NCBI GenBank assembly: GCA_023362775.1
Contig: JALMGJ010000013.1
Span: forward strand, 27,692,274-27,756,273
Direction: 5' to 3'
Length of the DNA: 64,000 bases
Origin: Charina bottae
Lineage: Eukaryota > Chordata > Lepidosauria > Squamata > Charinaidae
Below are positions 1 through 12,093 of this stretch, one piece after another; positions within the stretch are counted from its first letter, which is position 1; every line of letters begins with the position of its first letter. The notes beneath the pieces were generated by a model, which was given only the letters and a program-made list of their open reading frames with translations, had not been told where the DNA came from and ran no database searches. A program made the translations under genes and the position numbers.

Positions 1-1440
1 AGAGGCACTCTACCGTGAAAAACATCTCTTCCTGCAGGAGGAATACTGTCCTGGGGGGACACAAACAGAGCGTCCCCAGGAACAAAATCGCAAGAGGCAA
101 ACTTGTGGCCAGATCGAGCACAGCCCTTCTGGCATTCCTTGGCTTTACTGCTGGAGGAGAAGGTAGAGAAACCTGTTTTAGCTGCACCACAACCCTAATC
201 TGGTATAACCAACCCCCCTTTCCAATTTGAGGCCTCTGCTGACCTTCTTGCGCAATCTTGGTCTTTCACCTCACAGCCCAAGAATTTCACAAAAACAAGA
301 AAGACCCAAGCTTCTAGCCCTCAAGAGGCAAACGTGAATTTGAAAGCATGCAAGGAGTCAAGGGAAGGAAGAGAGGGGTATGAAATAAAGATTCGCCTGG
401 CCTTCTCTCCCGTCCTCTGAAAAAAATAAACTGAAATTCCACGGGCGGGTAAAGGATGGCAGGCCAAGATGTGGCTTGATTGTGCAACCGCTCAACACTC
501 CGCTTACAAACCAGCCAGCAAAACATTTCCTTCAGTAGGAAAACAAGAGCAAGTGCCTAGTCCTCATGAAGGCTGGCAAACATCTCAGCTGAATTTTTAA
601 GACGTTGGGGCCCCCTTCCAAGCCCTGGATGCATCTGAACTTGCCCCAGGGGTTGCTTGTGGGTTAGCTGGCAGGCAAGGAACAGAGACCCCAGCCTGTG
701 CAGTTTACGGCGCTGCTGTGGGAGCACCAGGGGAGGGGGAGCCGAAAGCCAAGAGGGAGCTCAGTCTGCCCCACCCCATGGCTGCCCAGTCCGAAAAGGG
801 CCCCTTCCCCTCCTTACAGACGGCCAGTTGAATTCCCCCAGCCCTGGATATCATCCTTGACTGCCTCGCAGCGGTGGCGTTGAGGATCAGCAGAGACCTG
901 GTGACTTGCCAGCTACGTTCGCACAACATGCTAAGGCGAACCGTGGCTTGTTTCATTTGGGCTTGTCCAAACCCAGCCACTCTTGATTGTAAACCCTGGT
1001 TTAGGACAGCACAATATTTCTACCCAAACTATTGCGTTTTTTTCCAATAAATCACATTCATCTCTCTGATTTTCTCTATATGGGGGAGAAAGAAAAAGGG
1101 TTAGCTCCGAAGGGGGTGGGAGCCAACCAAACTAGCTTGTTCTGATTTCTTAGACCAGCTTTCCCGGACCGGTGCCCTCCAGATGGGTAGGCCAGCGATT
1201 CCTATCCCTCCCCATACTGGCCAGGGAGGCAGGGAACGATGGGCTCTTCAGTACAACACCCCTGCAGAGTAGGGCTGGTCAGGGACAGCGGTCGGTGGCC
1301 CTGCCATCGGGTGCTGTTTTTATTTCCACAGGGGCTGCTCCTTCTTCCGAGAGGGAGGGCGCCGGCGCCAAGCCTCTGCCGGCGGGCCGCGGGGTCCCTG
1401 GGCAGCCAAGTCCCACCTGGATCTCTTCTTCCCGCCTGCA
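1..1440. other. 5' flank of the TMEM229-like gene, no coding exon recognised
   Basis: No conserved protein is recognisable here. The stretch probably contains the promoter or an intron of the TMEM229-like gene, because a plausible 3' splice site (pyrimidine-rich tract ending in AG at 1440-1441) lies 10 bases before its start codon. The piece near 900-1010 resembles an old dispersed repeat seen elsewhere in the window. The upstream non-coding exon cannot be located from sequence alone. Confidence 0.4.
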
Positions 1441-1451
1441 GCTTGCCGGCC

Positions 1452-1937
1452 ATGGAGGGCTCGGGGGAGCCGCTGGGCCCGCTCTGCCGGGCGTACATCT
1501 ACGCCATCCACGGCTGCCTCTGCGAGCTGCTCTTCGTGGTCCTCATCCTGGACCAGGACTGGGTCTTCCGGGGGCCCCTCAGCGCCTGCTCCCTGCTGGC
1601 CTACGGGACGTGCGGCCTGGCCCTGGAGGGCGTCTACCTGCGGCTGCGCGGGGACTGCTGCCTCCTGACGCGCTGCAGCCTCTACACCGCCTGCATCTAC
1701 CTCTGGCAGCTGGCCGCGGGCTGCCTGCTGCGCGGCTTCGGCGCCTGCCCCTGGGACTACAGCCACTTCCGCTACAGCTTCCTGGGCCTCGTCGCCCTGG
1801 AGCACTGCCTGCTCTGGTTCGTGGGCGCGCTGCTGCTCGAGCGGCTGGTCATCGCCCCCACGCTGCGCCTGCGCCTGGGCCCGGCCTGGAAGCCCCGGCC
1901 GCGCCCCGTGCCCAGGTTCGAACTGACCCACGACTGA
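1452..1937 (+). CDS. TMEM229 family four-pass membrane protein (TMEM229B-like)
   Basis: A 161-residue protein in one coding exon. Four hydrophobic segments lie at about residues 14-34, 42-64, 75-95 and 108-134. The family signatures are clear: a YAIHGCLCE segment near residue 17, a VYLRLRG loop near 61, and ACPWDYSHFRYSFLG near 98, followed by an E in the last membrane span. The length matches TMEM229B (about 167 residues). The start was chosen because alignment to the family begins there and a splice acceptor lies just upstream; the longer open frame to 1239 has no family similarity. The family is related to bacterial ABC-transporter-associated membrane proteins, but its function in vertebrates is not established. 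The protein is rich in cysteine (about 13). The exon is very GC- and CpG-rich. Whether this is TMEM229A, TMEM229B or a separate sauropsid paralogue needs a tree. Confidence 0.88.
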   Translation: MEGSGEPLGPLCRAYIYAIHGCLCELLFVVLILDQDWVFRGPLSACSLLAYGTCGLALEGVYLRLRGDCCLLTRCSLYTACIYLWQLAAGCLLRGFGACPWDYSHFRYSFLGLVALEHCLLWFVGALLLERLVIAPTLRLRLGPAWKPRPRPVPRFELTHD

Positions 1938-2935
1938 CCGCGGCTGCGCCGGGAGGCCCGCGCTGCCCCCCCGAACGCCGCCGCTCCTGCCCTTCGTGCC
2001 CGGTGAACGCGCCCCTTTCCTCAGGCCTGGAAGGCGGCTGGGCGCGTCCGCCGGGGGGGCGGGCTGGCTGCAGCTGGACTCCGCGCAGGAAGAGCCAGGC
2101 TCGGAGCCTCACGGGGCCAGGAAGATAGTCGGGCTGGCTTTTCTGAAGACTGGTCGGAGAATGCCCGGGGAGCTCCGTGGAGGGAAGGCGGCGGCTCCAG
2201 ATGTGAACACTAATTGCAGCTGTGGTTCGCGGTCTGTTTTGTGATGCCACTTGATGTACGGATCGATTTCTTTGTTTCTTAAAAGAGCAACCGAGCGCTA
2301 TTTTGGTAGGGTAAATTGGACAGGAAAATAGCAAGAGAAAATTCGGAATTAAATCCCCCTAACCCAGAGGAAAAGGAACTGACGGGGAGGTTTGAAAGGC
2401 GATAAACCCCCACCCTCTCCTCTTCCCTTTCTCTGGAGGCCAGGAATGCGCCACTTTATACAGCTCCTCGGCTGCTCCTTAAGATTGCTGGCCGCTGGTG
2501 CCCTCGCCAGAGGCCGGAGGCAGAAGATGGCACACTGCGCCACAGCCTTCTTCTCAATAGCACTTCCCTCCAGCTGTCGCTGGGATGGGTGGCATATAAA
2601 GCCAAACAATTATTGTTGTTGTGGGCGAAGAATCCCTCAGACCACTGGTTGGAGAGGCCATCCATGCTGGAGGCCACAGAGAGGAAAGGTTTTTGAAGCC
2701 TGCAACTTGGTGGGGAGGCGCCCCCCCTCCCATTCGTGCCTCGCGGAGTCGCCCTGAACTCTGCTCCGATGCCCCAGATGGAGGAGCCCCAGTGGGCAGG
2801 AATGGAGTTTCCAAAACAGGATCTGCCTGGGGCGAAAAGGCAGGGGGGTCTCGGGCTGTTGCCACCATCCTGTACAGGAGGAAGATGTCTCTCTGCCCCT
2901 GAACAGGAGAGCAGTTCCCGATCAACTCAGCCAAG
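1938..2935. other. Probable 3' UTR or flank of the TMEM229-like gene
   Basis: No further coding sequence is visible. A weak polyadenylation hexamer ATTAAA at 2348-2353 could end the transcript about 400 bases after the stop. No AATAAA occurs before the SINE tail near 4060, so the true 3' end is uncertain. Confidence 0.35.
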
Positions 2936-2937
2936 TT

Positions 2938-4096
2938 GCCATTTGGTCTAGTGGTTAAGGTGCTGGGCTAGAAACCAGGAGACCGAGAGTTCCAGTCCCG
3001 CTTTAGGCATGGCAGCTGGCTGGGTGACCTCGGGCCAGTCCCTGTCTCAGCCCTAGGAAGGAGCCAATGGCAAACCAGGAGACTGAGAGTTCTAGTCCTG
3101 CCTTAGGCATGAAAGCCAGCTGGGTGACCTTGGGCCAGTCCCTGTCTCTCAGCCCTAGGAAGGAGCCAATGGCAAACCAGGAGACTGAGAGTTCTAGTCC
3201 CGCCTTAGGCAGGAAAGCCGGCTGGGTGACCCTGGGCCAGTCCCTGTCTCTCAGCCCTAGGAAGGAGCCAATGGCAAACCAGGAGCCTGAGAGTTCTAGT
3301 CCCGCCTTAGGCACGAAAGCTGGCTGGGGGACCTTGGGCCAGTCACTCTCTCTCAGCCCTAGGAAGGAGCCAATGGCAAACCAGGAGACTGAGAGTTCTA
3401 GTCCCGCCTTAGGCATGAAAGCCGGCTGGGTGACCCTGGGCCCGTCCCTCTCCCTCAGCCCTAGGAAGGAGCCAATGGCAAACCAGGAGCCTGAGAGTTC
3501 TAGTCCCGCCTTAGGCACGAAAGCTGGCTGGGGGACCTTGGGCCAGTCACTCTCTCTCAGCCCTAGGAAGGAGCCAATGGCAAACCAGGAGACTGAGAGT
3601 TCTAGTCCCGCCTTAGGCATGAAAGCCGGCTGGGTGACCCTGGGCCCGTCCCTCTCCCTCAGCCCTAGGAAGGAGCCAATGGGAAACCAGGAGACTGAGA
3701 GTTCTAGTCCCGCCTTAGGCACGAAAGCCGGCTGTGTGACCTGGGGCCAGTCACACTATCTCAGCCCTAGGAAGGAGCCAATGGCAAACCAGGAGACTGA
3801 GAGTTCTAGTCCCGCCTTAGGCATGAAAGCCGGCTGGGTGACCCTGGGCCCATCCCTCTCCCTCAGCCCTAGGAAGGAGCCAATGGCAAAGCAGGAGACT
3901 GAGAGTTCTAGTCCCGCCTTAGGCATGAAAGCCGGCTCAGTGGCCTTGGGCCAGTCCCTCTCTCTCAGCCCAACTCGCCTCACAGGGTGGTTGTGGGGAA
4001 AAGAGGAGGAGGAAGGAGTACTAGGTATGTTCGCCGCCTTGAGTTATTTATGAAAATAATAAAAGGCGGGATAAAAATAAATAAATAAAATTTGAT
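2938..4096 (+). mobile_element. tRNA-derived SINE with an internally expanded tandem array
   Basis: The head reads like a tRNA gene, with an A-box-like tggtctagtggttaaggtg at about 2943 and a B-box-like gagttccagtcc near 2988. The tail (about 3975-4096) carries cctcacagggtgg, a gccgccttgagttattta block and an AAAT-rich end, the usual 3' end of a squamate SINE family. Between head and tail the middle of the SINE is repeated about ten times. The head is not a functional tRNA gene: there is no CCA-end acceptor stem. Confidence 0.75.
2976..3975. repeat. 102-bp minisatellite built from SINE body
   Basis: The anchor gagccaat recurs at 3061, 3163, 3265, 3367, 3469, 3571, 3673, 3775 and 3877, exactly 102 bases apart. 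Each unit contains the SINE segment from the B-box-like motif to ccctaggaag. Because 102 is a multiple of three and the unit lacks stops in one frame of each strand, long open frames appear on both strands (3067-4053 plus, 3003-3722 minus); these are not genes. Confidence 0.95.
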
Positions 4097-7000
4097 TCCT
4101 GCCGGTGGGGGCAAAAGCATGGCACCGCGGGACTGGAGAGAAACCTCTCTCTGCGATGGGCCCGGGCTTTCCTTTTTAGCAAGCAACATGGTGCTTTTGC
4201 ACACAGCAATCTCAACAGTATGTATTGTATTACTTAGGTGCCACCCAACACACATGTACCTCCCTTTTCCTTCGAACAGTCTGGCTGGGTCTGCCCAACT
4301 TTGTCAATTACAAACCCTCAAAGGCTGGTTAGTTCAAAACTGGCTTGGTTGTTTTTACGGGCTTGCCATGTGGTACAAACTCTGCCATTTGGAAAGTTCT
4401 CAATGCCGTGTATCGTGCAAACTCAGAAAGGGGGTCAGTTCCACCCCCAGATTAAAGGTGTGTGAACACAGGTGTTGGGAAAGAGTCTGCATTTGGGTCC
4501 ACCTTGAAAAGCCTTTGCATCTGCCCCAGAGGCTCTTGCAGTTGTCCCTTTTGATGGGCGTTCCCCCTTCTTTTGCTGGGAAAGGGGGTTCTAGCCCCTG
4601 GGGCAGCCAAGCAAACAGGCCGGCAAAGACCAAGAGGAGGAGGGGCCACCGCCTGTCCCACCCCTGGGCTTCCTCAAGCCTTCCCCCCTTTTGATGGAGA
4701 TTTTTCAATAGTGGTGGTTGCCAACACACACACACACGTACACACGCATGCACGCACAACACACTTCCTGCCCACGTGGCTATTATTTCCTGCACGTTGC
4801 AAACTCCGATTAGTTGTGAGATAAGTTTTAAGTCTTATATTCTTCATTTGCCCCTGAAACTTCTGGGATTTGTTTGTGCAAAATTTAGCAAAAAGTTGAA
4901 TTAGTACCTGTCATCATACAACCTACCTAGTCATGTTAAGGTAAAGCCTGTCTGGTACGGCTGCCTGCCAGGCTAAACCTAGTTAGTGTTAACCGTGGTT
5001 AGTTTTAGAAGGGCAGATGTCTTTAAATGATGTGTGAACCTGGCCTGTTGGTTGAGATATGACTGAATATATTCTCCAAGCCCAAGTGGGTTAATTCAGT
5101 AACCAGGTTAACCTGCTGGGCGATCAAAGCCGGTGTTTGTGTGTGTTTCTGTGGGTGTGTGCACTATTTTCACAGCTAGCCATCTTGTGTGCTCACTGGG
5201 GGCTTGTAAATCAAGTCTGTAAAGCAAGTTTCCGTACCAGGATGTGAGCGTACATCTAAATCCAGTACGGGAACAGTTACAACATGTTCTATCTGTTACC
5301 AAGCAACCCCACTGCCCCCATTGTTCAGCACCCATAGGAAGGAGTCAGAAAATACTCCAGATAGTGGTGATGGGGGGCAGAGAGAGAATAGCTCCCACTT
5401 AATTCTGTCCTCTTCAAGTTTTCCTCCCAGATGCACAACATACACCGGGCAGTATTTCATTTAAGCAGCAACTAAATTAAAAAATGGGGGTGGGGGACTT
5501 TTTTCCATCACCAGGTCCTTGTGCAGGGAGAGAATGGTGAGGAAAAGGTTCCCGTAGGAATCGGGGCACAAAACTCCTTTTCCTTCAGAGGTCTGCAACC
5601 TTTTGCAAAGCTTGGGTGCACGCATTCTCTTGCCATCCTTACCAACAACCCCATAAAGCAGCTTTGTGCCATTGCCCCCATGGCACAGATGTGGGGAGGA
5701 AGGGAAGGGACCCACAGTGAGCCCGAGCAGAAGCCAGAGATACCCCAGGGAAGCCGCTTGGTGCCTTGGGTGGTGGGGGGTCGATCTGCTGGGCTCCAGG
5801 ACACGCAAGCCTTTTAGGGTTCACTCTGAATGCAACCCCACAGCAGCTGCTGGGCCACCCCGAAAGGAAGGGGGGCGCTCTGCCCTTGCAGCCTGGATGT
5901 CCCTGTCTTGGGTCAGGCAGCCTCTGGGCCAAGAAGGCGGCTTGGGGGCTGCGAAAGTTTTGCATGAAGCCCAGTTGATCTCCGGAGCAATCTGACCCAA
6001 ACCGGGGTCCCCCCCGCACCGCCTGGATGTTTGGGACTGCAACTCCCATCACCCACCATCTAGAGGGCTGAGTAGTCCAACACCGTGCAGAGAAAGCCTC
6101 AAGTTCTGCAAACGGGCATGGAAGCAGCAGCGGCGCTCCTCTCCCGAAGCTGCCGAGCGACGCCGTCGGGTAATCTCTCCCGCAGGCAAAAGGCAGCCCC
6201 CGGGGGTTCTCGCGGGCCCCCGGGGTCGTGTGAACTGGATGCCTGGAGGAGGGGAAGCCTCGTGCGGGTGCGGGGAGGAAGAAGCCTGGATGGAGGGTCG
6301 GGTGCGGACCGCTCGCCCTCGGGAAACCCTAACCCGTCGCACGTTTTGGGCCGGGAGAAGGGGGCTCTTCCGCGCCCCCCGGCCCAAACCAGCCCCCTCG
6401 AGCGAGGGGCTCCCCCTCCGCACCGGCAAGGGATCGCAGCCTCGGCAGAAACGTCCAGGTTGCGGGACGGGGTCGGCTCGTGACGCGTGGAGAGCCCCAA
6501 AGGCTTTCCGTATCAGCTTCCTGTACAACCCCCCCCCCCCCCATCAGACTGTCCCTGCACTCAGGCTGGCAGACTAAAAGTGAAGGCACGTGAGGAAAAA
6601 GGGGAGGGAGGGGGGCAGGGAGGGAGGAGGAAAAAAGTAAGCACAGGCAACGGTCTTTAAAGTTATGGTGAGCGAGTGGTGGCCGGACACTCGCCAATCT
6701 CTATCCCGCAGGTCCAGAATGGCCTCTTCTCACTCCAAGCGACACGATCAGCGTCGTCGTCTCAAAGATACGATAGCCAAGCCAAGCAGTCCGATTCTGC
6801 ATCCAAGCACCATTTTAACCTTGCTGCCCCTTAGGACAACATTCGTTGTGATGGAATCCTGCACAAGTCGCACCGTGGCGCTCTGCAAGGACCTGCCTCT
6901 TCCGTGGTCCCCGGTGCCACGCCACCTTCCCCAGGTTTTGTCACCTGGCGCATCTCCAGAAGCAGCCTGGGCTCGCCACTGGCACCCAGGCGCCCACCCT

Positions 7001-9278
7001 GCCTCCCCCCAGGACCCTCCATTTGCCCCTGGTGGCTTTGGGCCCCGTGGGATGGGCATGCTTCTCTAGGAAGGCTGAAAGCCAGCCCAGCTGCAGGGCC
7101 ACTGCCCAACGCCCCTTCCCCGGTCCCTGGGACCCCAGCCGCCCCCAGCCCCCTCCCTTCCTCAGAGGCAGCAGCCTTCAGCCTTTTCACAGACTTGCTG
7201 CCCCCCCCCCCCAAGTTGCCCAGGGAAATGAGGGCAGTCGCTCACCACTGAGAGGTCACGGGATGGGGAAGTTTTCTGTTGCAGTCCTGGGGGGGGGGCA
7301 AATATGGGGCCCAAGCCCCCCTGATCCACTCTGCCCCCCAGTCTTGATCAGATGGGGAGGAGGGACGTCATTCAAAGCAGCACAACCTGCCTCTCTCAGG
7401 CGCTGCCTCCTCCTCCTCCCAACACAGCCGGGGAACCCGCTGGGCTGCCCTTGGCTCTCATTTCATCCGTTGCCCGTTTGCCCCTTTCCCTGTTCCTAAT
7501 CCATGGATTCCAGGGACTTTCCAAAGGCGTCATATTTCTGAGTCACACAGAATTCCGTTGGAACAACGTGGAGTGTGTTCCCTGCTGCATCAAGAAATGT
7601 CTTGTTTGAGAGAAGACTGTGGCTGTGTTCCCACAGCAACTAAATTTGGTTGCTAAATTTAGATTCACACGCTATATTTGGGTCAGGCGTAGCTGGGTTT
7701 GCCACACAAAAATAGCTAATTGAGGTTAAAAAATAGGAAATTTAACTTGCTTTGCAAAGGAAGCTGCCATGCTTTTGCTGACCCATCAAAGGATCTTGGT
7801 CGAATCCAGCCATGTGCCTGCTGGGTGGGCAGAACAGTAGTCTGTTTGGTGGAGGCTTCACATAGCGTGCGAACCTAGTTTTTATGGTGTGTAAAGCGTG
7901 GATTATGGCTCAATCTGTTGTGGGAATCCAGCAAACTGACTTGTTCAAGCAGACCTGGTTTAAAGAAGCAGGCTGTAGCCCTCTTTCCTAGCTGGCATTT
8001 TGCAACACCATAATTACTGGCCAGGCATGGGAGTGGTGGTCCAGGGTATGGGAAGGATACCAGCGGGGGGGGGGGGGTCGGGGGGTCAGAAACCAACCAC
8101 CATTCAAAGCCCAGGAGGAGGAGGATGCAGGGAAGAGCGAGGAAGAGGGACTGCACACCTACAGAGGAGCGAGGCGGCTGGGCCCGGGGTCTCTGGGGGC
8201 GCTGAGCACCAACTGCCATTGTTGGCGGTGGGGTTTGTCGCCGCCAGTGCCGGCGGGGCTGCCAGGCTCCCAGACGCTCGCCCGCGGCTGCCCCTTCCGC
8301 CTCCTGCCAGGAAGTGCTCAGGCCGCTGTTCTCCCAAGTCCGGCTGCTGCTGCGCCGCCTCCAAAAGCTGCCCCGAAGCAGCACTGCGGGTGGGGGAGGC
8401 CGCCCTTGACCGGAACAGAGCCTGTGTGACGGGTGAAAGAAGAGGTGGGGAGACCGAGGCAGAAATGTGGGGAAGAAAAACAACACACACACCCCGCCAG
8501 GTAAGCCAGGTAAGCTTTTGAATTCTCCCAAGCAAAATGATGGTTGCTTTCATTTGTTTCTGTGCTTGCACAAGGCTACCCCCCCCCCCACCAGAAACGT
8601 GGACCTCACACTGGAAGCCACCTAAGGTGAGACCAGGAAGATGTCTGGGAGTGGCCTTGAAGCGGCTGGCCGGCTGGGTGGCAGAAAAGGGTCTCCGGGC
8701 CACCCTCGCAGAGCCCCAGCAGGGGAGGATCAGCAAAAGGGATGCTCGGCCTGCCTTCGTGATCGATCTCACATCGGGCCCTGCGGCTCCTTCGCCTTCA
8801 CCTTCACAAACTGGGCAACACCGGATCAGATACTCCAAGGAAAGAGCTTGTGTTTAGATGAGGGACTGGATGGAGTTCCCCCTAAAACATTAGAAAGGGC
8901 CCAAATATTTTAAAAAGAAAAAAAAAGAAAGATAATATGGCCCAACTCCCACGATCTTATACTGGATGGGGAGATTCAATGGGGAGATTCAGAGACGTTA
9001 TAAAATTTTGGGTAATAAATAAATAAATGGAGTTCATTTCGGAAGTCAGTGGCGCCATCTAGTGCCGCGTTGCCATCTCAGCCGCCCATCCACAGCGCCA
9101 CCCCGCACAGCTCCACATCGTCACGCCTCCCTGCCCTGATCCCCACAGCAGCACGCGGGCCTGCATCCTGGCCACGGATCCAGCCCCTGGGAGGAGCAAA
9201 TGCCTGCAGGGAGCTTGGTCGCCCTCAGTCGGGCTTCAGAGCTGGTTTGGGGGAAGAAGTGGCTGGGTTGCTCGAAAG
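4097..9278. other. Intergenic DNA, no gene recognised
   Basis: A CA-rich microsatellite lies at about 4725-4750. There are several poly-C/poly-G runs, and moderately CpG-rich patches at about 6090-6500 and 8160-8420. Around 4940-5050 and 7630-7950 are AT-richer stretches containing the dispersed motif tgtgaacc or gcgaacc. The open frames here are GC-driven, overlap on both strands and resemble no known protein. Confidence 0.5.
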
Positions 9279-9442
9279 CAGTGTTTTTTCAACCTTGGCA
9301 ACTTTAAGAGGTGTGGACCAACTCCCAGAATTCCCCAGCCAGCATGCTTTGTTAAGCAAAAAGAGAACGCTGGCATGCTGCCTGGGGAATTCTGGGAGTT
9401 GAAGTCCACACCTCTTAAAGTTGCCAAGGTTGGAAAACACTG
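9279..9442. mobile_element. hAT-type foldback MITE
   Basis: A hairpin element begins cagtgtttt and ends aaaacactg, with arms that are reverse complements over about 65 bases (tcaaccttggcaactttaag, then the ctcccagaattccc block). The flanking 8-mers ctcgaaag and ctctaagg agree at 6 of 8 positions, as expected for an aged hAT target duplication. Confidence 0.85.
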
Positions 9443-9838
9443 CTCTAAGGGGTGGCGTCTGCTGAGACAGGGAGCCAGGTCCTGATCCTGCAACCGTTGG
9501 GACATCTCCATGATTCTGTTGACCAACATGTCTTGCCGCATCCTGTGGACAGCCCACCCTAAAACCCACCCACGAGCAGCAGGAAAGTCTTTTTCAAATC
9601 AAGCTCGACTCCTGGAGACATCAGGGACATCTCCGTATCTTTTCCCCATAAAAATATGGAAAAGTTTGCCCCTGCCTTCTTTCAGAATGTTTCAGTTTTC
9701 CACTCCTGATTTTCCACTCCTGATTGTCTCCCTTCCAAATATTAAACCAAGTCCAACTCTGCTTAGCTGGCGACCCAGAACAGGTCATCCAGGAGAGCTG
9801 TCATTTATTCAGACAGCAGGCATGGACAATTCAGACCC

Positions 9839-10066
9839 CAAGTTGTCCTCGTTTAGTGACCACAATTGGGGCTGGCAACTTGGTCGTTAAGCAAAGTGGT
9901 CACTAAGTGAAACCGTGACTGTGCTTATGATCTGACTTCAGCTTTCCTTGGCTTTACTGACCCGCAAAGGTCGCAAATGCGAGGATTGGTTGCAAAGTTA
10001 CTTCTTCATCCCCGTCGTAACTCAAACGGTCTCTAAATGAGGCAATCGTTAAACGAGGACAACCTG
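9839..10066. mobile_element. Tigger-like (Tc1/mariner) non-autonomous element, degenerate copy
   Basis: The ends read caagttgtcctcgtttag and, in reverse complement, caggttgtcctcgtttaacg. Internal text such as cggtcactaagtgaaaccg resembles the better copy at 11684. The right end abuts TA, and the left TA is lost. No transposase frame is present. Confidence 0.7.
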
Positions 10067-11681
10067 TATTTTTTCCGAGACCAAGTTGATTCTTATGAGC
10101 CACAGAGATCCACTCCGTAACCACACGCTCACTGAGCCAGTCAAGGTCTGCATTCGCAAAATTTTAATAGAGAATAGCTGGATTCACCCAACAGGCCACC
10201 GGAATCATGCCAATCCCACTCTGGCTCAGGGCATCGCGAAAGAACAGCCACCAAGGTTCATAAACCACCCTTTAAGACTCCGCACAGTCGGTGAACCTGG
10301 CCAGTTGCGACTCAGTTAGCAAGCCAGGTCTCAGTGCGGAGCGAGAGCCAGGCCCAGGTTGAACACCGGCAGGGAAGGTCAGGCTGGCCTTGGCGCCAGA
10401 CGGGGGCAGCCTCGATGCGCTCTGTGGAAGGAGGGGAGGGGCTCCTCGATAAGGCGTTTGTCAGCCCTTGGGCGGGCACTCCTTCCCCCTTTTCTCTCTT
10501 GTTTAATCCTCCCAGGTCAGAACAGTTTGTTCCACTCGCTGCTGGGCTCATCGGGCGTGTCCCTGTGACGATGTGTGGTGACAATCTGCACCCAAGAGGT
10601 TTCCATTGATCTTTGTCAGGGCTTCGTGGAAACCAAAAGCAAAGATTAGCAAGTTTTAGTTTGTCAACAAGCAGGCCAGAGGGCAGGAACTGCTTGCACA
10701 TGCAGGACAGGGAAACCGCAGTAGGACGGGCGGGCGGCGGAGCGCTGCGTTTACAGGAAGCCCCACCTGTCCCTTGTTGTGCACCAAGAAGCTCTTGTTT
10801 ATGCTCATCAAGGAAAAATAAAACCCGAACCCTGGGGAGAAGTTTCTAGGTCTCCTTTTTACTCTGTCAGAAAGAGATTGGCGGGGGGGGGGGGATAAGT
10901 CTCCCCAGTTCTGTAGGGGCCCTTGCCCAGAGCGGATCTCCGGAATTGCTTTCCTGCATAAAATCAGGAGGAGCCTGGTAGCATCTTTCCCATTATCTCA
11001 CACATTATCTCACGAAAGCTGATGCCTTTTAACAATCCGCGGCACGGAGGTCGCACCCAGCTGGGGCAAAAAGCTCAGGGCAAGGAGCCATCAAGAAGCC
11101 ACCATTCCTTGGACGGTGGCACAGTAAATAAACCTCTTTAATCTGAGGGGGAGCCCTCCCGCCCAACGAAAGCGGTCGGAAGTCGCCCTTCTCTTTCGCT
11201 GGGGCCCGAGTCTTCCCTTAGCAGAAATCCAGCTGCAGAGACTCGCCCCATAACCCAAACAATCCAGGAAACACCATGATAAATTTATCACGAGCATTGC
11301 ACAAGGGCAAGCCCTCGGGAAGTTTTCGAGAAATCTGGCAGCCGAGTTTCAAGGATTGCTCAAGTGTCTTAGCAAAACTGGAGTCTTCACCCTCTTGCCA
11401 AAGCTCAACTCTACAATCTCATGCCCATCCGATGTTTAGCGCCCACAAACCAGGATTCCATCTCCCAAGTTAAGGCTGACAATTCTTAGCTCTCCGTCAG
11501 CAGGAAGGCCGGATTTGCACACCCGTCCCCAGAGTGACCTCGGCTGGGCTCCGTCAACAGCCCGAACCAAGTCAGTGCTAAACTCAGCAGCTGCGCCCAG
11601 GCAACATCTAGCTTGGTTAGCTTTAATCTGAGTTTGTTTGCTCTTCTTGCATCTTGGTGTATGGTGCGAACCCATCAGGGT
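10067..11681. other. Intergenic DNA, no gene recognised
   Basis: No recognisable coding sequence or intact repeat. A poly-G run lies at about 10880-10895. The open frames are short and overlap on both strands. Confidence 0.45.
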
Positions 11682-11683
11682 TA

Positions 11684-12093
11684 CAGGTCGTCCTTGCTTA
11701 ACGACCGCAATTGGGACCTGAATTTTGGTTGCTAAGCGAAGCGGTCATTAAGCAAATCCAACCCGATTTTATGACCCTTTTTGTGGCATCGTTAAGCGAA
11801 TCACCGTGGGTGTTAAGTGAACCGCATGGTTGTTAAGCGAATCATGCAGTTCCCCATTGATTTTGCTTGCCAGAAGCTGGGCGGGAAGGTTGAAAATGGT
11901 GATCACGTGACCACAGGACACTGCGATGGTCATAAATGCAAAATGGTTGCCAAGCGCCCGAATCGTGATCATGTGGCTGCAGGGGAACGCTGTGACGGTC
12001 GTAAGAGTGAGGACCGGTTGTAAGTTGTTTTTCCAGCACCGTTGTAAGTCTGAACCGTCACTAAACAAATGGTTGTTAAGTGAGGCCTTACTG
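11684..12093. mobile_element. Tigger-like (Tc1/mariner) non-autonomous element
   Basis: A 410-bp element flanked by TA on each side. The left end is caggtcgtccttgcttaacg, and the right end in reverse complement is cagtaaggcctcacttaaca. The interior is full of variations on ttaagcgaa/gtcattaag, i.e. multiple sub-terminal inverted repeats. CAG ends with TA duplication suggest the pogo/Tigger branch. No transposase is encoded. Confidence 0.75.

Noticed and set aside
1172..2128. 318-codon plus frame and 203-codon minus frame over the TMEM229-like exon
   Set aside because: They are shadows of the 1452-1937 frame; Arg/Ala/Pro/Gly-rich with no family.
2943..3010. Possible tRNA gene
   Set aside because: A- and B-box-like words belong to a SINE head that continues into SINE body; no acceptor stem pairing.
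2970..3975. Regular direct repeats resembling a CRISPR array
   Set aside because: The whole 102-bp unit repeats without unique spacers, and the genome is a vertebrate.
3003..4053. Long open frames on both strands encoding 34-residue repeats
   Set aside because: They come from the 102-bp SINE-derived array, whose period is a multiple of three. There is no promoter, no splice logic and no known family.
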